Positions 40,723 through 49,975 of a DNA stretch of 64,000 nt are shown here, piece by piece. The notes beneath the pieces were generated by a model. That model had not been told where the DNA came from. It saw only the letters and a list, made by a program, of their open reading frames with translations, and did no database searches. Within the stretch, counting starts at the first letter, position 1; every line of letters starts with the position of its first letter. Source of the stretch: Candidatus Chlorohelix allophototropha (GTDB taxonomy: Bacteria; Chloroflexota; Chloroflexia; Chloroheliales; Chloroheliaceae); the NCBI RefSeq assembly GCF_030389965.1, contig NZ_CP128399.1, positions 2,594,934-2,658,933 on the forward strand. Reading direction: 5' to 3'. The position numbers and the translations under genes were made by a program.

Positions 40723-41367
40723 TCAAATATCCTGTAGTGATGCGGAGGTATTAACAGGGCGGTGTATTTTAACCCCAAAAAGATGATAGCTCAATTCAAC
40801 TACCGGACCGATTCCAAAGGCAATTGCCAGAGTACCGATTCCGACCACACCGCCCAATAGCCAACCCGCCAGAACAGCCAAGATTTCCAGCATTGTTCTG
40901 ATGAGCGCAACCCTATATCCGGTTTTACGAACCAGTGCCACCATCAAGCTATCACGCGGACCGATTCCCAGAGCAGGGCGAGTATATAAGCCCGCGCCTA
41001 TCCCTGCAAACAGGAGGCATGCCAAAACCAACAAATATTGCGCCCATAAGCCAAGTGCGCTAAAAGTAGCCAATATCTCGCTTTTCAGGATTATATCTAT
41101 CCAGAATCCAATGAAAAATATGTTGAAGAGAGAACCGATGCCCGGTTTTTCTCCCAGCCAAAAGGCTATAAGAAGAATCACCACTCCAGATACTTGGATG
41201 ACCTGACCAAGAGTTAGAGGAATATGGAAGCTGATACCCTGATGTAACACGTCCCATGCAGGTAATCCTAAATTAGAAGCTACCGAACATGAAATTCCCA
41301 CCGCAAAAATGAACAAACCACCATTCAAGACTAACAGTCGCCAAAGTAAATTCAGTAAGCTTTTCAA
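40723..41367 (-). CDS. YczE/YyaS-family integral membrane protein
   Basis: The 214-residue protein has five or six membrane segments. The N-terminal LLVLNGGLFIFAVGISCSVASNLGLPAWDVLHQGIS and the GLYTRPALGIGPRDSLMVALVRKTG block are typical of the YczE family (related to YitT), whose function is not established. The start is a TTG at 41367 with a weak ribosome-binding site. It lies between the DmsC-like membrane gene and the lipoate-ligase gene, all on the minus strand. Confidence 0.78.
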   Translation of the reverse strand: MKSLLNLLWRLLVLNGGLFIFAVGISCSVASNLGLPAWDVLHQGISFHIPLTLGQVIQVSGVVILLIAFWLGEKPGIGSLFNIFFIGFWIDIILKSEILATFSALGLWAQYLLVLACLLFAGIGAGLYTRPALGIGPRDSLMVALVRKTGYRVALIRTMLEILAVLAGWLLGGVVGIGTLAIAFGIGPVVELSYHLFGVKIHRPVNTSASLQDI

Positions 41368-41437
41368 GAGGAAACCTTGTCACAAAATTTAGAAGGAGCT
41401 ATAACCCGATAAGTGAATTATAACAGATAGACAAGCT

Positions 41438-42289
41438 CTACATAAGGCGTTGATATTTGGCTGTTTCCAATTCGTGCGCTTGTGCCAGTTCTGCTTCAGT
41501 CCAGACTGATTCGGTGAGGATTATATTATATTTTTGTGCCAGTGTTGCCTCAAAAGCTGAGATTATCTCGGTCGGTTTAAACTTACGCTCGTCAGCGGCA
41601 GACTCAAGAGTGGTCATGCGGGTGTCTAGCAAATTCACTAATCGAGTTTTTTCAGATTTCTCCAGCGCGAGTGACCCCACCAACCTGTCCGCTTGCTTTT
41701 GCAAAGGCAACCCACATTGTAAAAGCGTGCCGACGCGCCGCCTTATCTGGGACAACCCTACCAGTTTCAAGCCTTCTGCGCTAACCACTTCGTAAGGGGA
41801 AAGCGTTCCGAAGCAAATCAGGTTGGCAAGGCGGTAATCTTCGCGTTCCTGTTCAATTTCGCTGTCACGAGCGGTTCTTTGCTCACGCACTTCTGTAACT
41901 TTAGCGAGGCGCCCCCCCTCCAAACCCAATTTAGAGAGGCTTTCAAGCCACACTTCACCTAACCAACGATAGGTTTCCACCACATCGGTTGGAGCAAGCG
42001 GATGCTCTGGAGGAAGCGCCACATCCAAACTCAGGAATGACGGTTCTGCCAAAACCAACGCGCCACCGGAAGCACGTTTATAGATTTCCAAGCCCTGAGC
42101 AACACAAGCCCTACTATTAAGAATTTCAAGCTTTTGTGCCGTTCCTAGTATTAACGCCGGAACATGCGCGCTATACCACCATAGTGTCGGTTGCTGCACC
42201 TTCTGCAAAAGGCTCTCGCTCAGAGCCAACTCGCGACTTACCCCATAAGCAGCCAAAGCAGGGGAAAGCCGTCGCCAGAACTCAGCCAT
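41438..42289 (-). CDS. Lipoate/biotin protein ligase-family protein
   Basis: This belongs to the LplA/LipB/LipM superfamily that attaches or moves lipoyl or octanoyl groups. Of 283 residues, the ligand-binding motif is KRASGGALVLAEP, matching the RRxSGGGAV loop. LILGTAQKLEILN matches the first strand, and the lysine in GLKLVGLSQIRRR fits the adenylate-binding lysine of the family, although the typical HGSIL is replaced by QCGLPL. About 25 extra hydrophilic residues lie in the middle (VREQRTARDSEIEQEREDY). The start overlaps the end of the upstream LysR gene by 8 bases, so they are translated together. Ligase or transferase activity is uncertain. Confidence 0.8.
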   Translation of the reverse strand: MAEFWRRLSPALAAYGVSRELALSESLLQKVQQPTLWWYSAHVPALILGTAQKLEILNSRACVAQGLEIYKRASGGALVLAEPSFLSLDVALPPEHPLAPTDVVETYRWLGEVWLESLSKLGLEGGRLAKVTEVREQRTARDSEIEQEREDYRLANLICFGTLSPYEVVSAEGLKLVGLSQIRRRVGTLLQCGLPLQKQADRLVGSLALEKSEKTRLVNLLDTRMTTLESAADERKFKPTEIISAFEATLAQKYNIILTESVWTEAELAQAHELETAKYQRLM

Positions 42290-43238
42290 TTGCTTGAACC
42301 TGATCAGGATTTTGGAGCCTGCATACTCGTTGGATAACTTCTACCATACGGCGGCAAGCAGGGGGCAAATAAGCATCACGCCGAAATAGTAAGCCGGTAC
42401 GCATAATCAGGTCTGGTTCTTCCACCGTCAGGCAAACCAGTTCACCAAGCCGCACTTCGTCCGCCACCAGCAGTTCTGGCAAGAAGGTTATGCCTAACCC
42501 GCGCCGCGCCAATTGCACTGCTACACCAATGCCCATCAACTCAATCGAAGTTTGTACCTTCATTCCGAACAAATTGTAGGCATGCTCTATTTGCTGGCGA
42601 ATACCATATTGGCGATAGGGCAACACCAGCGGTTCTCCTAAAAGCTCTGGTAGCTTCACTTTTTCGCCTCGACTTGCTCTATCGGCTAGGCGATGGCGAC
42701 TGGAAACAATCAGGCGCAGATTTTCGCTATAAAGATGCTCTACCTCGAGTTCTTCTACTTCTACGGGCAAAACCGATAAAGTGAGGTCGAGCAAGCCCAT
42801 TCGAACACTTTCTACCAGCGTTTCGGTAGGTAACTCTACGATTTGAAGTTGAACACGAGGGTACAGCCTGCGATATTCCTCAATTATGGCAGCGAGATGC
42901 GAGAAAGTCGAGGCGGAAGTAACACCTAATATTACGTGTCCAGTCGTCACCTCCCGAATCTCATCCATACTGCGTTCTGCCAATTTTAATTCGTTCAGAA
43001 TACGTTGTGCATAAGCCAGCAATTGTTGCCCCGCTTCGGTAGGCTTGACTCCCTTGGCGGTGCGCTCCAGCAATATAATACCAACCGCATCTTCCAGTTT
43101 CTTGATCTGCCCGCTCAAACCGGGTTGCCCCATATTCAGCACTTCGGCGGCACGGCTGAAACTATGTTCCTTTACAACGGTGACAAAGTAGAGCAACTGG
43201 CGTAACTCTATTCGCTGTGCCAACTCACGCTCCAACAT
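42282..43238 (-). CDS. LysR-type transcriptional regulator
   Basis: The 318-residue protein has an N-terminal winged helix-turn-helix (LRQLLYFVTVVKEHSFSRAAEVLNMGQPGLSGQIKKLE), linker helix and a periplasmic-binding-like effector domain (from about residue 100) in the CbbR/CynR style. It stands first in a unit with the lipoate-ligase gene, overlapping it by 8 bases. LysR genes usually control a divergent target; the divergent side here (43239-43455) holds only the tail of the molybdopterin oxidoreductase gene on the same strand. The likely effector is unknown. A GAAGGG element lies 10-15 bases before the ATG. Confidence 0.93.
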   Translation of the reverse strand: MLERELAQRIELRQLLYFVTVVKEHSFSRAAEVLNMGQPGLSGQIKKLEDAVGIILLERTAKGVKPTEAGQQLLAYAQRILNELKLAERSMDEIREVTTGHVILGVTSASTFSHLAAIIEEYRRLYPRVQLQIVELPTETLVESVRMGLLDLTLSVLPVEVEELEVEHLYSENLRLIVSSRHRLADRASRGEKVKLPELLGEPLVLPYRQYGIRQQIEHAYNLFGMKVQTSIELMGIGVAVQLARRGLGITFLPELLVADEVRLGELVCLTVEEPDLIMRTGLLFRRDAYLPPACRRMVEVIQRVCRLQNPDQVQANG

Positions 43239-43412
43239 TGCATTTTTCCCTTCTCAATCATTCATCGCTATTTTACCAGCAAATCACCCCTGTTTCAGTG
43301 ATTGACGTGATTTGGGTTTCCGCTTAAGAGAAGATTTCGGGCAATGGATTTAAGCCTCTTAGCTCTATTCCGAATTCGTTTTTACTGTTCTAGTTGCTAT
43401 AAAATAAACAGA

Positions 43413-43442
43413 GCGTAAGCAATTTTTCTCAATCGCTTACGC
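43413..43442 (-). terminator. Probable terminator of the molybdopterin oxidoreductase gene
   Basis: GCGTAAGC (43413-43420) pairs with GCTTACGC (43435-43442). On the minus strand it is followed by a T-rich but interrupted tail. It lies 13 bases beyond the oxidoreductase stop. Confidence 0.6.
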
Positions 43443-43455
43443 CATCGTCGTTAAG

Positions 43456-45084
43456 CTAAATAATATGTACGTTTACACTATGATAACCGCTAGAGCCACT
43501 GGGGAAAGGCGCAGCATTATCTTTAAGCTGTGGCGCACCCGTACCATCAGTAGCACGCACCGTTAGGGTCACAGTCTTGCCTGCTCCCACCGGAGTCCAA
43601 TCAAACTGCCAGAGTTGCCAGCTATTCTGATTTATAGCTTCTTTAATTCGCGCCTCTTGCCATGTTTTTCCGCCATCGCTACTTACCTCTACTTTTTTGA
43701 TACCACGCGCCCCGGCAAAGGCAAAGCCATGCACAGTGACAGGTTCGCCACTGCGCAAATCCTCATCGGCTTGGAGAGAAGTAATGGTAGATTCGGTTTT
43801 TATTATAGCAAGGTTATCCCAACCCTCCTGCTGCCAGTAGCCTTCATATTCGGTATTAATCAGTGTTATTGAACGAATCCATTTGGCATTTTTCATACCA
43901 TAGATATCAGGGATCAAGGCGCGCACCGGGAAACCATGCGCTTGGGGCAAAGGCACGCCGTCCATCTCCCACACTAAAAGGGTATTGGGGTCTTGAGCTT
44001 TATCTAGCGTAATACTATCAGTATAGCCGTCCGCACAGGTAAACACCAATTTCTTTGCGCCCGACTTTACCCCCACTTGCGCCAGAATATCCTTTAGTGG
44101 AGTACCTTTCCACTCGCCATTCCCGATTAGTTGCCCCCCAACCGGATTGCTGATACAAGTGAGGGTATGGGTACGGGTTACTGCGGGTAATTTGCTTATA
44201 GAAGCATAATCAAAAGCAATGGGCTTATCTACCATACCGTTTATTTCGAGCTTCCAATCCGTAGCGTTTACATTCGGGTCAATCACATTTTTGCTAACAC
44301 CGTAGAAAGTATCAACCGGAGTGATTTCCCCCTTGAGTTTGTCACCTTCGTATCCAGCGCCCAGATTAACCCAATAGCCCGGGTTTTTGACTTTGAATGC
44401 GCCTACTCCAATTCCGGCGGCAAGGGCAACCACAAAGAATGCAGTCAAACCGAGGATGAAACGGCGACGACCCGGCACATTCCCAATTTCTTCATCGCTC
44501 TCGTCTTCTGCGCGCCGGACAGATACATCTTCAGAAGATTCAGGCATGAGCTTCAGGAAAAAATAACCTAAAGCTAAACCGTAAAGCTGAAATAGTAGGA
44601 ATGAGCTAAGCAGGATAATAACTTGATCCTGACCCAGATCAGCGCCGACAAAGCCTGCGCCCATCAACGGCAGACCAATAAGTACCGTCACCACCCAAAT
44701 ACTGACGCTAAGAATGAAGCTATTGCGCCAGAGCATTTGGCTGTTCTCAATTCGCGGCACAAACCAGATCAAAAAAAGCGCCAATAAACCACCCGCTACA
44801 ATTTGTCCCAGTAATACGCCATAAAACAGCAGAGTCTTACCCATTGGACCTATGGACTGAATGAAAAACTCCTGAATTTGCGCGGGAAAGAGGGTTGCAA
44901 GCTTATCCGAGAGAATATTAGCAAGGCTTCGAGGGACTAATCCTGCAATCTGCGCCAAGAGCATCGTTAAGGTCATAGTGGCAGAGGCAAACGCGCCTGC
45001 CCCAAAAACTGTCCATCTATGTTTTTTATTCTCGAAATTGTAAAGACCGGGGTCACTTCCGATTCTATTTTTTGTTAATGCCAT
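43456..45084 (-). CDS. Membrane-anchored molybdopterin oxidoreductase, sulfite-oxidase family
   Basis: The 542-residue protein combines four membrane segments in the first 180 residues with a fifth led by RRRFILGL (about 204-225), then an extracytoplasmic sulfite-oxidase-type domain. The likely molybdenum-ligating cysteine is in THTLTCISNPVGG. VRALIPDIYGMKNAKWIRSI is the conserved core block, and a C-terminal Ig-like Mo-co dimerisation domain follows (VEVSSDGGKTWQEA, near 450-540). The RR-F segment resembles a Tat signal placed internally. It may oxidise sulfite or reduce sulfoxides; the electron partner is not adjacent. GGAG stands 9 bases before the ATG. Confidence 0.88.
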   Translation of the reverse strand: MALTKNRIGSDPGLYNFENKKHRWTVFGAGAFASATMTLTMLLAQIAGLVPRSLANILSDKLATLFPAQIQEFFIQSIGPMGKTLLFYGVLLGQIVAGGLLALFLIWFVPRIENSQMLWRNSFILSVSIWVVTVLIGLPLMGAGFVGADLGQDQVIILLSSFLLFQLYGLALGYFFLKLMPESSEDVSVRRAEDESDEEIGNVPGRRRFILGLTAFFVVALAAGIGVGAFKVKNPGYWVNLGAGYEGDKLKGEITPVDTFYGVSKNVIDPNVNATDWKLEINGMVDKPIAFDYASISKLPAVTRTHTLTCISNPVGGQLIGNGEWKGTPLKDILAQVGVKSGAKKLVFTCADGYTDSITLDKAQDPNTLLVWEMDGVPLPQAHGFPVRALIPDIYGMKNAKWIRSITLINTEYEGYWQQEGWDNLAIIKTESTITSLQADEDLRSGEPVTVHGFAFAGARGIKKVEVSSDGGKTWQEARIKEAINQNSWQLWQFDWTPVGAGKTVTLTVRATDGTGAPQLKDNAAPFPSGSSGYHSVNVHII

Positions 45085-45234
45085 CTCTATATCTCCAGAT
45101 TATTTGCTTTTAATAGCCAAATTTATACGATAATTGTACAACATGCCGAATATTTAGTAAGCTGTAAAAACTTAACAAAGTATTACAAAATAACCTTTGG
45201 CTTTCTTATAGCTCTCGTCTATTCCTTTGAATGC

Positions 45235-45272
45235 AAAAAAAGAAGCCTATAGATATAACAGGTGTTATAGGC
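45235..45272 (-). terminator. Terminator of the large membrane-protein gene
   Basis: GCCTATA (45245-45251) pairs with TATAGGC (45266-45272), and an alternative inner stem pairs TATAACA (45254-45260) with TGTTATA (45263-45269). On the minus strand a run of seven T follows (complement of 45235-45241). It lies 44 bases beyond the stop. Confidence 0.7.
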
Positions 45273-45315
45273 GTATGCATAATGTGGAAATATCAGCAGA
45301 AAAGAAAGTTATCTT

Positions 45316-48291
45316 TTACTTGAGCGGTGGCAGAAAGAACAAAGGGCGGTCAGGCAGCATAGTAATGTCACTAAGTCGCTGACCTTCAAGGCTAAACTCG
45401 TAGAGACGCGCCACGCCTACCTGCGTATTCAAGGTAGGATTCTGGGGGTCGTTGCGCCACAGAGCAATGAATACTGCCCAATCGCCGTCTCCGGGGCGTA
45501 TCACTTCTGCGCCCATATCCACCCGATTACCGTCCACTGTAACGGAAGTTTCCTGACGCTTGGGGTCAAAAGTAAATTCAACCTTACGAGCAGTCTGCGA
45601 ACCTGGCAGGGCAATAGACCAGTTACCAAAATGTCCGGAGGGATGGGTACCCCAGGGACGGCGATACACGTCCAGCGTCAAGGTGTATTTACCGGGAGTC
45701 TCCGCGCTCAACGAAGGAGTCAAAATCTCAAAATTGCTAATAAATTTATCGCCATCCTGTCGGCTGGTAGTATTCAAAATAGCAGGGTTACCGCTGGCAG
45801 GAGATAGAGCTTCAGTATTCTGAGAGGTTGCGTCAAGCAACTCTACGCGACTCAATTGTAAGCTCTGTCCGGGTGAAGGCTCAAGCGAAATTTTCTCACC
45901 CGCATTGAGATTGGAACTTCGCCAGTTCGTCAGCCCGGTTGCTAAATTCAAAGTAATCTCGCGGTTGCCTTGTCGGATAATAGCCTTTTGTGGGTAAAAA
46001 GTTGCCAGTGTCAGGTTCAAGTAACTACTAGCCCCACTCGCGGTTTTACCCTTACCAACGCTATTGCCATTAAATTTGACCTCGTTTTTCCCGATTTCAA
46101 GCTCAAGTTGCCCTTTTAAAGTGGCATAATCTCTTAAAGAGGCAGCGCGCCCAACATCATAGGCGACAAGTGAGGGTTCTTTGCGCTTGTAAAATTTTAG
46201 CCCATTACCACTCCAAACTTCATCGGTTGCGCTAAAACCATAGGGGGAAGGGTCTTCGTCTGCACCAAACAAACCATAATCCACCGCAGTTCCGGTGGGT
46301 GGAGAAGACGGGAAACGATAGCCCACGCGGTCATTGCCGTACAGCTTATGCCCGAAACGCTGGAAAATGGTCTGGGTAAATTCAATTGTAGCGGGTTGGG
46401 TACGACGGTAATCGCTGGTTATAACATTTGAGCCAGTTGGAATACTACGCGCCAGATTCAACATCCAAGGGTCAGCTGCGAGTTCATAAACCTTGATTTT
46501 ATCAGTCGAGAAATCTGCTGCCTGCATCAATTCTTTGGTACTCTTGATTCGCGACTCGATTTTATCCCATGCGCCCGAAGGCAACGGCGTATTCTCATCA
46601 TTAAGGTGGTACACCACCCAGCGAATACCCATACCCTGTAACAGCGCAAGCGATTCTTTTGAGGGGAAATTATCGGTTATATCGCGCATATCACCATAGA
46701 CAGGAGGTACATAACCGCTCATACCACCCACTAACGGTTGGAAATTCGACAAGCTGTAAAAATTGCGGATGGCAGGGCTATTGCGAGGGTCGCGTGGGAA
46801 GGGTAATTCTATTACTGCCCCAGAATTTTCAGGTTGTGCCAACCAGCTATAAACCCGTGGCGGGTTGGGCAGGATTTTAGGGTTAATATAAGTAATTTCG
46901 CTATGATATTCCCAGAACGCGCCGAATAATAGGATTGCCATAAGCCCAAACGGGGAAAACCTACGAACATTGCGGGAAAAACGCTGCCAGAGTGTAACGC
47001 CCGCTGCCAGAAAAGCAACTCCCATACCCGCCAGCACTGCCACCACCAACGTAACAAACAAACCGTAGCGCATAACCGCCCGCAAGCCCTTCCAACCCGG
47101 CACATAATCGAAGAAAAACCCGTAAGGCATGGGTATTTCTGCGCCCCATGCCTTCAACGCAGGACCGAAGCTCATCAGCAGGGCAAATAATGCCACCCCA
47201 AACCAAACCCACCCTTCGCGCCGTAGCTGCTTTATTGGTGTAGGTTCGTCAACCACGCTAAATTCTTTCTTACGGCGGCGCAAGAACCCATAAACGAGCG
47301 GACATACTAGCCCAATCGTGCCAAATACCAGCCCCAATGCACCCGGAAAGAGTTTGCGCTCACCTCCAGTACCCCCGAAACGGCTCAGGGTATTACCCCA
47401 GAACAGGTTATTATCGGTGGTTGCTAGATAAAAACGATAGTTGGCTGAAAATTGCTGCGCTTCGCTGCGGGTACGTTCCGCCGATTGGAGAGAAGTAACC
47501 TCGAAGTAAGGGAACGCTACCGGCAATACAAGCAAACCCACCAACCCAAGTCCTAAGACCAATTTTAGCAACAAGGCTGGAGAGGGTAGCCGTTTGGTAG
47601 AAAGTTGCAATAACATCACGAAAACGGCAAACACAGGGGCGGTATAGAGCAGATAATAGAAAGTGGAATAAGCCGTTAAGGTGTAGAAAAAGACAAACCC
47701 TGCTACCAACCACCAGTCGCGTTTTATCGCCAATTTGAAAGAGCCTGAATCCTGTAGTACCAACCGTCGTAACAGCAAAAAACACAGGGGTAACCACTGC
47801 GTTGAAAGTACATTTAGCTGGCTGATACGCCCGATTCGATAAGGCGCAAAAGCAAACACCATGCCAGCTACCAGCCCGCCCAATCTACTCCCGCTAATAT
47901 CTTTCACCAGCAGATACATAGCCCAACCGCTCAGGGCAAAACTGAACCAGGTTAGAACATTATAAGACAACACAATATTGCCGCTCAGGAAGAAAATCGG
48001 CATTGCCTGAAGCGCGGGCGCAATCATGGCATCGGCAAACGCCAGCGAATTGGTATAGGGATAAAACAGATTAGCATTGAACAGATTGGCAGGGTCGATG
48101 GTCAAGCTGTGAATCGTCCAGCGCATTGACCACATCTGAAGCAGACTATCGCCTTCGGTGACGGTGGAAACTGCCATGTAAGCCGAGAGCGGGTACATTA
48201 TAAAGAAGGAAACAAACAGGAAAAAATAAAAAGAAAGCGCATCCGGATGTAGTAAGAAATTCTTAGTTTTTATTGCGAATGACCTTGCCAT
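45316..48291 (-). CDS. Large GT-C/YfhO-like membrane protein
   Basis: The 991-residue protein has about 12 membrane segments in the first 500 residues and a long extracytoplasmic C-terminal part with beta-rich segments. After the first membrane helix, TEGDSLLQMWSMRWTIH carries the acidic residue expected in GT-C or YfhO-type glycosyltransferases, followed by LFYPYTNSLAFAD. The same arrangement is common in large Chloroflexota membrane proteins of unknown donor. Its ATG abuts the murJ stop with no gap, so the two are co-translated, which suggests a part in cell-envelope glycan building or export. Function beyond that is unknown. Confidence 0.65.
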   Translation of the reverse strand: MARSFAIKTKNFLLHPDALSFYFFLFVSFFIMYPLSAYMAVSTVTEGDSLLQMWSMRWTIHSLTIDPANLFNANLFYPYTNSLAFADAMIAPALQAMPIFFLSGNIVLSYNVLTWFSFALSGWAMYLLVKDISGSRLGGLVAGMVFAFAPYRIGRISQLNVLSTQWLPLCFLLLRRLVLQDSGSFKLAIKRDWWLVAGFVFFYTLTAYSTFYYLLYTAPVFAVFVMLLQLSTKRLPSPALLLKLVLGLGLVGLLVLPVAFPYFEVTSLQSAERTRSEAQQFSANYRFYLATTDNNLFWGNTLSRFGGTGGERKLFPGALGLVFGTIGLVCPLVYGFLRRRKKEFSVVDEPTPIKQLRREGWVWFGVALFALLMSFGPALKAWGAEIPMPYGFFFDYVPGWKGLRAVMRYGLFVTLVVAVLAGMGVAFLAAGVTLWQRFSRNVRRFSPFGLMAILLFGAFWEYHSEITYINPKILPNPPRVYSWLAQPENSGAVIELPFPRDPRNSPAIRNFYSLSNFQPLVGGMSGYVPPVYGDMRDITDNFPSKESLALLQGMGIRWVVYHLNDENTPLPSGAWDKIESRIKSTKELMQAADFSTDKIKVYELAADPWMLNLARSIPTGSNVITSDYRRTQPATIEFTQTIFQRFGHKLYGNDRVGYRFPSSPPTGTAVDYGLFGADEDPSPYGFSATDEVWSGNGLKFYKRKEPSLVAYDVGRAASLRDYATLKGQLELEIGKNEVKFNGNSVGKGKTASGASSYLNLTLATFYPQKAIIRQGNREITLNLATGLTNWRSSNLNAGEKISLEPSPGQSLQLSRVELLDATSQNTEALSPASGNPAILNTTSRQDGDKFISNFEILTPSLSAETPGKYTLTLDVYRRPWGTHPSGHFGNWSIALPGSQTARKVEFTFDPKRQETSVTVDGNRVDMGAEVIRPGDGDWAVFIALWRNDPQNPTLNTQVGVARLYEFSLEGQRLSDITMLPDRPLFFLPPLK

Positions 48292-49890
48292 TTAGCCCTT
48301 TAATTTACGGCGCACTGCCCCAACCACCAGATTCAATTCTTCCACTTTCAAAAGGCGTAGCGTCAGCAAGTACACCACCGCCCCGCTAGTTGTTCCTACC
48401 GCCAACCCTAACAAGTTGGGTAAAAAACCGCTCGCATTAAACCCATTCGTTAGAAATCCAGCCACCAGAAAAGCTACCGCCGCCATCAGCAACGCACCTA
48501 ACCCACTTTTTAGAAGAGTGTAGAATAAGCCATTGCCCCGCAAAGTGCCGAACAAACGGCGTAAAAGCACGAACATCACCAGCATATGCACCAGTTGTTG
48601 CAAACTATTCGCCAGCACCAAACCAAGTATGCGTAATGCGCCCACCGGCAGTAACCATGTGCAAAGCAAAGCAACTGTGAGGTAAACCAGATTGGAGAAT
48701 ACCCCCACCAGTACCGGGGTGAGGGTGTTCTTGCGGGCGTAAAACGAGAAAATGAGCATTTGGTCAAGCGCGGCAGCAGGCACACCGGGCAAATAGCCCA
48801 GCAAAGCCACTAGCGTAAACCACTTACTCTCATCGTTGAAAGCGGCGCGCTGGTAAATTACGGTGATAGTAGGCAAGGCTAAAGCCAGCAACCCTAGCGT
48901 AGCCGGAATGACCAGTACCAATAACAAGCGTAAACCACTCATAAGGGTAAAGCGGAAATTCTCCTTATTCTCATCATCTGCCAACCGTGAGAGAGTGGGC
49001 AAAATCGCCAGCGAAATGGCGCTTCCCACCAGACCTAGCGCAAATTGCTGGAGATTGGTGGCGTAGCGCATCGCCGGAATCGCCTCTGAACCGGCTTGGT
49101 TAGCCAAATTGCGGTCAACCACCAACGCAAGGCTGGTTATAAGCAGTCCTAGAAATATGGGCAAATAGAGCTTTAGAATTTGTCTTACCGCCGGATGATT
49201 CCATTCAAGCGAAGGCTTTAAGGGGATATCGCGTAAACCGGGCGCTTGCAGTACAATCAACAGGAAAGTGCCGAATAATACACCTAGCACCATACTCCAT
49301 ACGCCAAGCAACCAGCCCAACGAAACAGCCACAATGATAATACCCAGATTGCGTGCCGCCAGCGAAATTGCCGACCAGACGAAACGTTGCAAGGCTTGTA
49401 ACGCCGCCGTCATTATCGAGCTTACCCCTAAGAATACAATCGCCAGCAGGATTATGCGGGTTAAACCAACTGTAAGGTCTTTTATATCGTCTGTTTCTTT
49501 GGTAGCCATAAAGCGGGCTAAGGGGTCGGCAACAAGTTGCAACAGCGCTACTACTCCAATGAGGAAAAGCAAGCCCAGCGTAAGCAACACATTGACCACT
49601 CGCCAGAACTCAGCGCGATCTTCGGCGCGGGCGGCGTAGCGACTAAGAACCGGAACAAGGGCGGAACTTATCGCCCCGCTCACCAGCAAATCGAAAAAGA
49701 TGCTCAGGGTATTATCGGCTATGACAAAGGCAGTGGCAAAAGCAGTAGTACCAAACAATGCCGCCAACACCGCATCTCGCAAAAGTCCGAAGATGCGGGT
49801 TAGAATATTACCCAAAGAGATGATTATTGCCGCGCGGATGATTCCTCCGCTAAAGCGGCGTGGGGATGGCGTTACTTTGACTTGTGACAT
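48292..49890 (-). CDS. murJ: Lipid II flippase MurJ (MviN family)
   Basis: MurJ moves lipid II across the membrane for peptidoglycan synthesis. The 532-residue protein has 14 predicted membrane segments and the family's N-terminal GNILTRIFGLLRDAVLAALFG, LLVSGAISSALVPVLSRYA and the central ALVVDRNLANQAG with the essential-type arginines. It belongs to the MATE/MOP superfamily, where O-antigen flippases also lie, so a glycan other than lipid II is possible given the neighbouring glycosyltransferase-like gene. The TAA directly adjoins the ATG of that gene. Confidence 0.9.
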   Translation of the reverse strand: MSQVKVTPSPRRFSGGIIRAAIIISLGNILTRIFGLLRDAVLAALFGTTAFATAFVIADNTLSIFFDLLVSGAISSALVPVLSRYAARAEDRAEFWRVVNVLLTLGLLFLIGVVALLQLVADPLARFMATKETDDIKDLTVGLTRIILLAIVFLGVSSIMTAALQALQRFVWSAISLAARNLGIIIVAVSLGWLLGVWSMVLGVLFGTFLLIVLQAPGLRDIPLKPSLEWNHPAVRQILKLYLPIFLGLLITSLALVVDRNLANQAGSEAIPAMRYATNLQQFALGLVGSAISLAILPTLSRLADDENKENFRFTLMSGLRLLLVLVIPATLGLLALALPTITVIYQRAAFNDESKWFTLVALLGYLPGVPAAALDQMLIFSFYARKNTLTPVLVGVFSNLVYLTVALLCTWLLPVGALRILGLVLANSLQQLVHMLVMFVLLRRLFGTLRGNGLFYTLLKSGLGALLMAAVAFLVAGFLTNGFNASGFLPNLLGLAVGTTSGAVVYLLTLRLLKVEELNLVVGAVRRKLKG

Positions 49891-49975
49891 TAATCCAGTC
49901 TGATAGCTATAACAATATCAAAAATACTCAATGATTATGGGTCACAAGCCTTGTATCGTCAAGTTTGGGATATAA

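Noticed and set aside
14516-45103. The 12-mer TATATCTCCAGA occurs three times: about 14518-14529, about 17569-17580 (opposite strand) and about 45089-45100.
   Set aside because: In 64 kb on two strands, a triplet of identical 12-mers somewhere is expected with a probability near one half. One copy is simply the ribosome-binding region of the molybdopterin oxidoreductase gene.
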